This document shows, piece by piece, positions 61,100 to 64,000 of a stretch of 64,000 bases of DNA. The notes beneath the pieces were generated by a model, which did not search any database, was not told the origin of the DNA, and was given only the letters and a program-made list of their open reading frames with translations. The stretch is taken from positions 1 through 64,000 of the forward strand of contig WHTA01000013.1 of the NCBI GenBank assembly GCA_009379825.1, in the 5' to 3' direction. Position numbers and translations under genes: made by a program. Positions within the stretch are counted from its first letter, which is position 1, and every line of letters begins with the position of its first letter. The DNA is from Streptosporangiales bacterium. Its GTDB lineage: Bacteria; Actinomycetota; Actinomycetes; Streptosporangiales; WHST01.

Positions 61100-62083
61100 G
61101 TGCCCGGTCCGCGAGGTCGTGTCAGTTCGTGGCGTGTCGCCGTGCTCGCGTCGGCCCTTGTCATGGCGCTGCCAGTGCTGGCGGCCTGCGGACCGGGCAC
61201 GTCCGCCAGCGAGAAGGACGGCGGCCGGATCCAGGTGGTCGCGACCACCACACAGGTCGCCGACTTCGCCAGGAACGTCGGCGGCAAGCGGGTGCAGGTC
61301 ACCCAGCTGCTCAAGCCGAACGTGGACCCGCACGACTTCGAGGCCGCCCCGGCGGACATCCAGGCGATCAGCGCGGCCGACCTCATCGTGAAGAACGGCC
61401 TCGGGCTGGAGGCCTGGCTGGACGACACCATCGAGGCCGCCGGCTTCGACGGCACCACCGTCGACACCAGCAACGGCGTGGCCGTACGTGAAGCTGCGGA
61501 GGAAGAAGAAGAGGAGCACGGCGAGGAGCACGGGCACGGCGAGGACGACCCGCACATCTGGCACAACCCGGCGAACGCGAAGATCATGGCGCGCAACATC
61601 GCGAACGGGTTGGCCGAGGTCGACGCCGAGCACGAGAAGGACTACCGGGCCAACCTGAAGAAGTACTCCGCCGAGCTGGACGAGCTGGACGCCGACATCA
61701 AGAAGCAGATCGCCAGCATCCCGAAGGAACAGCGCAAGCTCGTCACCAACCACGACGCCTTCGGCTACTACCTCGACCACTACGGGATCAGGTTCGTCGG
61801 GTCGATCATCCCGAGCCAGGACAGCTCGGCCGAGCTGTCCGGCAAGCGCCTCGACGATCTGGTCGACAAGATCAAGGCCGAGCAGGTGCCTGCGGTGTTC
61901 TCCGAGTCGAGCCTGTCGCCGAAGACCGCGCGCACGATCGGTGACCGGGCCGGCGTCAAGGTCGTCGCAGGTGAGGACTCGCTCTACGGCGACACCCTGG
62001 GGCCGCGCAGCTCCGACGGCGGGACGTACATTGCCATGATGGAGCACAACACGGAGACGATCGTCGGAGGATTGGGTGGCTGA
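61100..62083 (+). CDS. znuA: Zinc/manganese ABC transporter substrate-binding lipoprotein
   Basis: A 327-aa cluster A-I binding protein. The N-terminal signal ends in a lipobox (LPVLAAC). Metal ligands are in PHDFE, DPHIWHNP and TNHDAFGYY, with a late aspartate/glutamate. The acidic, histidine-rich loop EEEEEEHGEEHGHGEDD (about 130-147) is typical of zinc-specific ZnuA. The GTG at 61100 has GAGGAG 5 nt upstream. A two-codon frame ATG-TCC-TGA precedes it. Zinc is likelier than manganese. Confidence 0.92.
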   Translation: MPGPRGRVSSWRVAVLASALVMALPVLAACGPGTSASEKDGGRIQVVATTTQVADFARNVGGKRVQVTQLLKPNVDPHDFEAAPADIQAISAADLIVKNGLGLEAWLDDTIEAAGFDGTTVDTSNGVAVREAAEEEEEEHGEEHGHGEDDPHIWHNPANAKIMARNIANGLAEVDAEHEKDYRANLKKYSAELDELDADIKKQIASIPKEQRKLVTNHDAFGYYLDHYGIRFVGSIIPSQDSSAELSGKRLDDLVDKIKAEQVPAVFSESSLSPKTARTIGDRAGVKVVAGEDSLYGDTLGPRSSDGGTYIAMMEHNTETIVGGLGG

Positions 62084-62885
62084 GGCGCCGGCATCCTGGC
62101 CGTCATCGACCGCCGATGACGGCCACGCCGCTGAGGTGACCCTGCGCCTCGACGACGCCTACTTCGCCTACGACGTCGCGCCGGTGCTCGAACGCGTGCA
62201 CGGCATCGCACACGCCGGTGACTCGGTCGCACTCATCGGCCCCAACGGCGCCGGCAAGTCCACGTTGTTGAAGGGCATCCTCGGGCTGGTGCCGCTGGTC
62301 CGCGGCAGCATCACCGTGTTGGGCACCACACCGGCCAAGGCCCGCAGGCGGATCGGCTACGTGCCGCAGGCGGACACCCTGGACGCCGAGTTCCCCGTCT
62401 CCGCCGCGCAGGTCGTACTGATGGGCCGCTACCGCGCCATCGGGTGGCTGCGGCGTCCCGGCAAGGCCGACCGGCAGCTCGCCCTCGACGCGCTCGACCG
62501 GGTCGGCCTGCGCGACCGTGCAGGTGACCAGTTCGGCGCGCTCTCCGGCGGGCAGCGCCAGCGGGTGCTGCTCGCGCGTGCCATCGTCAGCGAACCGCGG
62601 ATGATGCTGCTCGACGAACCCACCGGCGGCCTGGACGCGGTGAGCCAGGAGGCGCTGCTCGAGGCCCTGCGCGAGCTCAAGCAGGCCGGCGTCACCATCG
62701 TGGTCTCCACCCACGACCTGTCGCTTGCGCACCTGGCCTGCGACGAGGTGTGCCTGCTGAACAAGCACCAGTTCGCGTACGGCCCGGTGGAGTCCACCCT
62801 CACCCCGGACAACCTGCGGGCGACGTACGGCGGCCACGCGCTCGAACTGCCCGGCGAGCACGTGATCATCGCGCAGAACCGGTGA
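62076..62885 (+). CDS. znuC: Zinc/manganese ABC transporter ATPase
   Basis: A 269-aa ABC ATPase. The Walker A is GPNGAGKST, the signature LSGGQRQRV, the Walker B MMLLDEPTGGLD, and the switch histidine is in STHDLS. The N-terminus has an extra 20 residues before the domain. The GTG overlaps the znuA end by 8 nt. Confidence 0.95.
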   Translation: MAEAPASWPSSTADDGHAAEVTLRLDDAYFAYDVAPVLERVHGIAHAGDSVALIGPNGAGKSTLLKGILGLVPLVRGSITVLGTTPAKARRRIGYVPQADTLDAEFPVSAAQVVLMGRYRAIGWLRRPGKADRQLALDALDRVGLRDRAGDQFGALSGGQRQRVLLARAIVSEPRMMLLDEPTGGLDAVSQEALLEALRELKQAGVTIVVSTHDLSLAHLACDEVCLLNKHQFAYGPVESTLTPDNLRATYGGHALELPGEHVIIAQNR

Positions 62886-62894
62886 CGGCAGACC

Positions 62895-63812
62895 GTGGAG
62901 CTCTGGTACGAATCGCTCGTCGCCCCGTTCCAGCTGCCGTACATGGCACAGGCGCTGGTGGAGGTGCTGCTGCTCGGCGCGCTCGCCGGCACCGTCGGCG
63001 TGTTCGTGGTGATCCGGCGGCTGGCGTTCGTCTCCGACGCCCTCACGCACACGGTCTTCCCCGGCGTGGTGATCGGCTACCTGCTCGCCGGTGACACCGG
63101 CATCTTCGCCGGCGCCCTGGTCGCCGGCGCCGCCACGGCGGTCGCACTCACGCTGCTGACCCGCGGCCGGCGGCTCAGCGAGGACGCCGCGGTCGCGGTG
63201 ATCCTGACCAGCATGTTCAGCGTCGGCGTGGCGCTGGTCTCGCACCGCAGCTCGTACACCTCGGACCTCACGGCGTTCCTGTTCGGCCGGCTGCTCACCG
63301 TCTCGGTCACAGAGATCGTGCAGACCGCAGTGGTCGCTGCGCTCGTCTTCGGCACGTTGCTGGTCGTGGGCAAGGAGCTGGTGTTCCGTGCGTTCGACCC
63401 GCAGGGCGCCCAGGCCCAGGGGTTCCGGGTCGGCCTGCTCGACCTCGTACTGAACGTGCTCATCGCGCTCGTCGTCGTCGCCGCGGTACACGCCGTCGGC
63501 ACGGTGCTCGTGATCGCGCTGCTGATCGTGCCGGCCGCGGCCGCGCGGTTCGTCACCCACCGGCTGGTGCTGATCGGGGTGATCGCGGCGGCCATCGGCA
63601 TGGTCGGCGGCTGGCTCGGCCTGGTGGTCAGCTGGAACGCGTCCATCCACGCCGGTGCCCGGCTGGGCTCGGGCGCGACGGTGGTGGTGGTCATCGTGGC
63701 GATCTACGCGGCCCTGCTCACCGCGACCGCGGTGATCCGGCGGGTGCGCAGGCGCAAGGCCGGGCAGCAACGGCCGTCGGTGGAGCCACCGCTGGTGGGA
63801 GCGCAGCAGTGA
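62895..63812 (+). CDS. znuB: Zinc/manganese ABC transporter permease
   Basis: A 305-aa membrane protein of ABC-3 family with about eight helices. RRLAFVSDALTHTVFPGVVIGYLLAG and DPQGAQAQGF are characteristic. The GTG at 62895 is 9 nt after znuC, and the stop overlaps the next permease start (GTGA). Confidence 0.93.
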   Translation: MELWYESLVAPFQLPYMAQALVEVLLLGALAGTVGVFVVIRRLAFVSDALTHTVFPGVVIGYLLAGDTGIFAGALVAGAATAVALTLLTRGRRLSEDAAVAVILTSMFSVGVALVSHRSSYTSDLTAFLFGRLLTVSVTEIVQTAVVAALVFGTLLVVGKELVFRAFDPQGAQAQGFRVGLLDLVLNVLIALVVVAAVHAVGTVLVIALLIVPAAAARFVTHRLVLIGVIAAAIGMVGGWLGLVVSWNASIHAGARLGSGATVVVVIVAIYAALLTATAVIRRVRRRKAGQQRPSVEPPLVGAQQ

Positions 63813-64000
63813 TGACCGACAGCGTGCTCGCGTACCCACTGGTCGAGGTGTGCCTGGTCGGCCTGCTCTCCGCCTGCATCGGGGTGCACGTCGTACTGCG
63901 GCGCCGGGCCTTCTTCACCATGGCCATGACGCACGCCACCTTCCCCGGGGTGGTGCTTGCCTCGATGCTCGGTCTGAACCTGTACCTCGGCGGCGCGCTC
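63809..64000 (+). CDS. Second metal ABC transporter permease, cut by the right edge
   Basis: Sixty-four codons are present before the window ends. The segment VGLLSACIGVHVVLRRRAFFTMAMTHATFPGVVLASMLG matches the start of an ABC-3 permease. Two permease genes after one ATPase occur in Mn/Zn systems of MntABCD type. The start is GTG 63809 or ATG 63812. Confidence 0.9.
   Translation, partial: MMTDSVLAYPLVEVCLVGLLSACIGVHVVLRRRAFFTMAMTHATFPGVVLASMLGLNLYLGGAL

Noticed and set aside
60085-61599. 504-codon minus-strand frame
   Set aside because: Antisense to the EamA and znuA genes; Glu/Arg/His shadow composition.

Overview
The window is chromosomal DNA of a high-GC actinomycete. Third codon positions are almost all G or C. 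Many genes start with GTG or TTG, and neighbouring genes are often coupled by 4-nt ATGA or GTGA overlaps. Several genes have an actinobacterial TANNNT -10 element only 6-7 nt before the start codon, which suggests leaderless mRNAs. The genus cannot be fixed from the sequence. No rRNA, tRNA, CRISPR array or complete insertion sequence was seen; only the 3' end of a probable transposase remains at the left edge.

Layout, left to right. A branched-chain 2-oxo acid dehydrogenase operon (E1-alpha, E1-beta, E2; 0.1-3.7 kb, minus) faces an arginase-like gene, two acyltransferases, and an ArsR-type regulator with a frameshifted MFS exporter (4.1-8.3 kb). hisC and a membrane-anchored unknown follow. 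A six-gene sugar catabolic operon (10.1-19.2 kb, minus: isomerase-like protein, ABC binding protein, two permeases, GH116 and GH31 glycosidases) lies opposite a DeoR repressor. Next come an AbiEi antitoxin with a broken AbiEii toxin, pdxST, a small secreted protein, and a frameshifted HAD phosphatase.

The most notable region is 23.6-39.7 kb. It encodes all six enzymes for CMP-pseudaminic acid: PseH and PseI (plus), PseG and PseF (minus), PseB and PseC (plus). A LysR/SDR/LLM-oxidoreductase block is inserted in the middle. Divergent from pseH is a carrier protein, an AMP-dependent ligase and an SDR that could supply an unusual acyl group. Downstream of pseC are two glycosyltransferase-like proteins, a protein of unknown fold and a beta-helix protein, in near-continuous coupling. 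I infer a locus that makes and attaches a possibly acyl-modified nonulosonic acid to a cell-surface glycan. No flagellar genes are seen.

From 39.8 kb the genes are mainly housekeeping or accessory: NfeD-flotillin, a low-molecular-weight phosphatase, carbonic anhydrase, fructosamine-kinase-like and holin-like proteins, a SUMF1-fold protein, a MoaD-like/BNR pair, gluconate kinase with an ACS-family transporter, an M20 amidohydrolase, isochorismate synthase, CsaA and PabB. A lactate-utilisation lutABC set follows, split by a class V aminotransferase and a small gene. The window ends with a methyltransferase, an EamA transporter carrying a stop codon, and a zinc/manganese-type ABC transporter with a candidate Zur box, cut by the right edge.

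Disrupted genes are frequent: an MFS exporter, AbiEii, a HAD phosphatase, a RutE-like nitroreductase, a PKD-type secreted protein, a lipoprotein remnant, a GDPD and an EamA transporter. Some are single-base lesions that could be sequencing errors; others (AbiEii, RutE) have lost large segments and are real decay.
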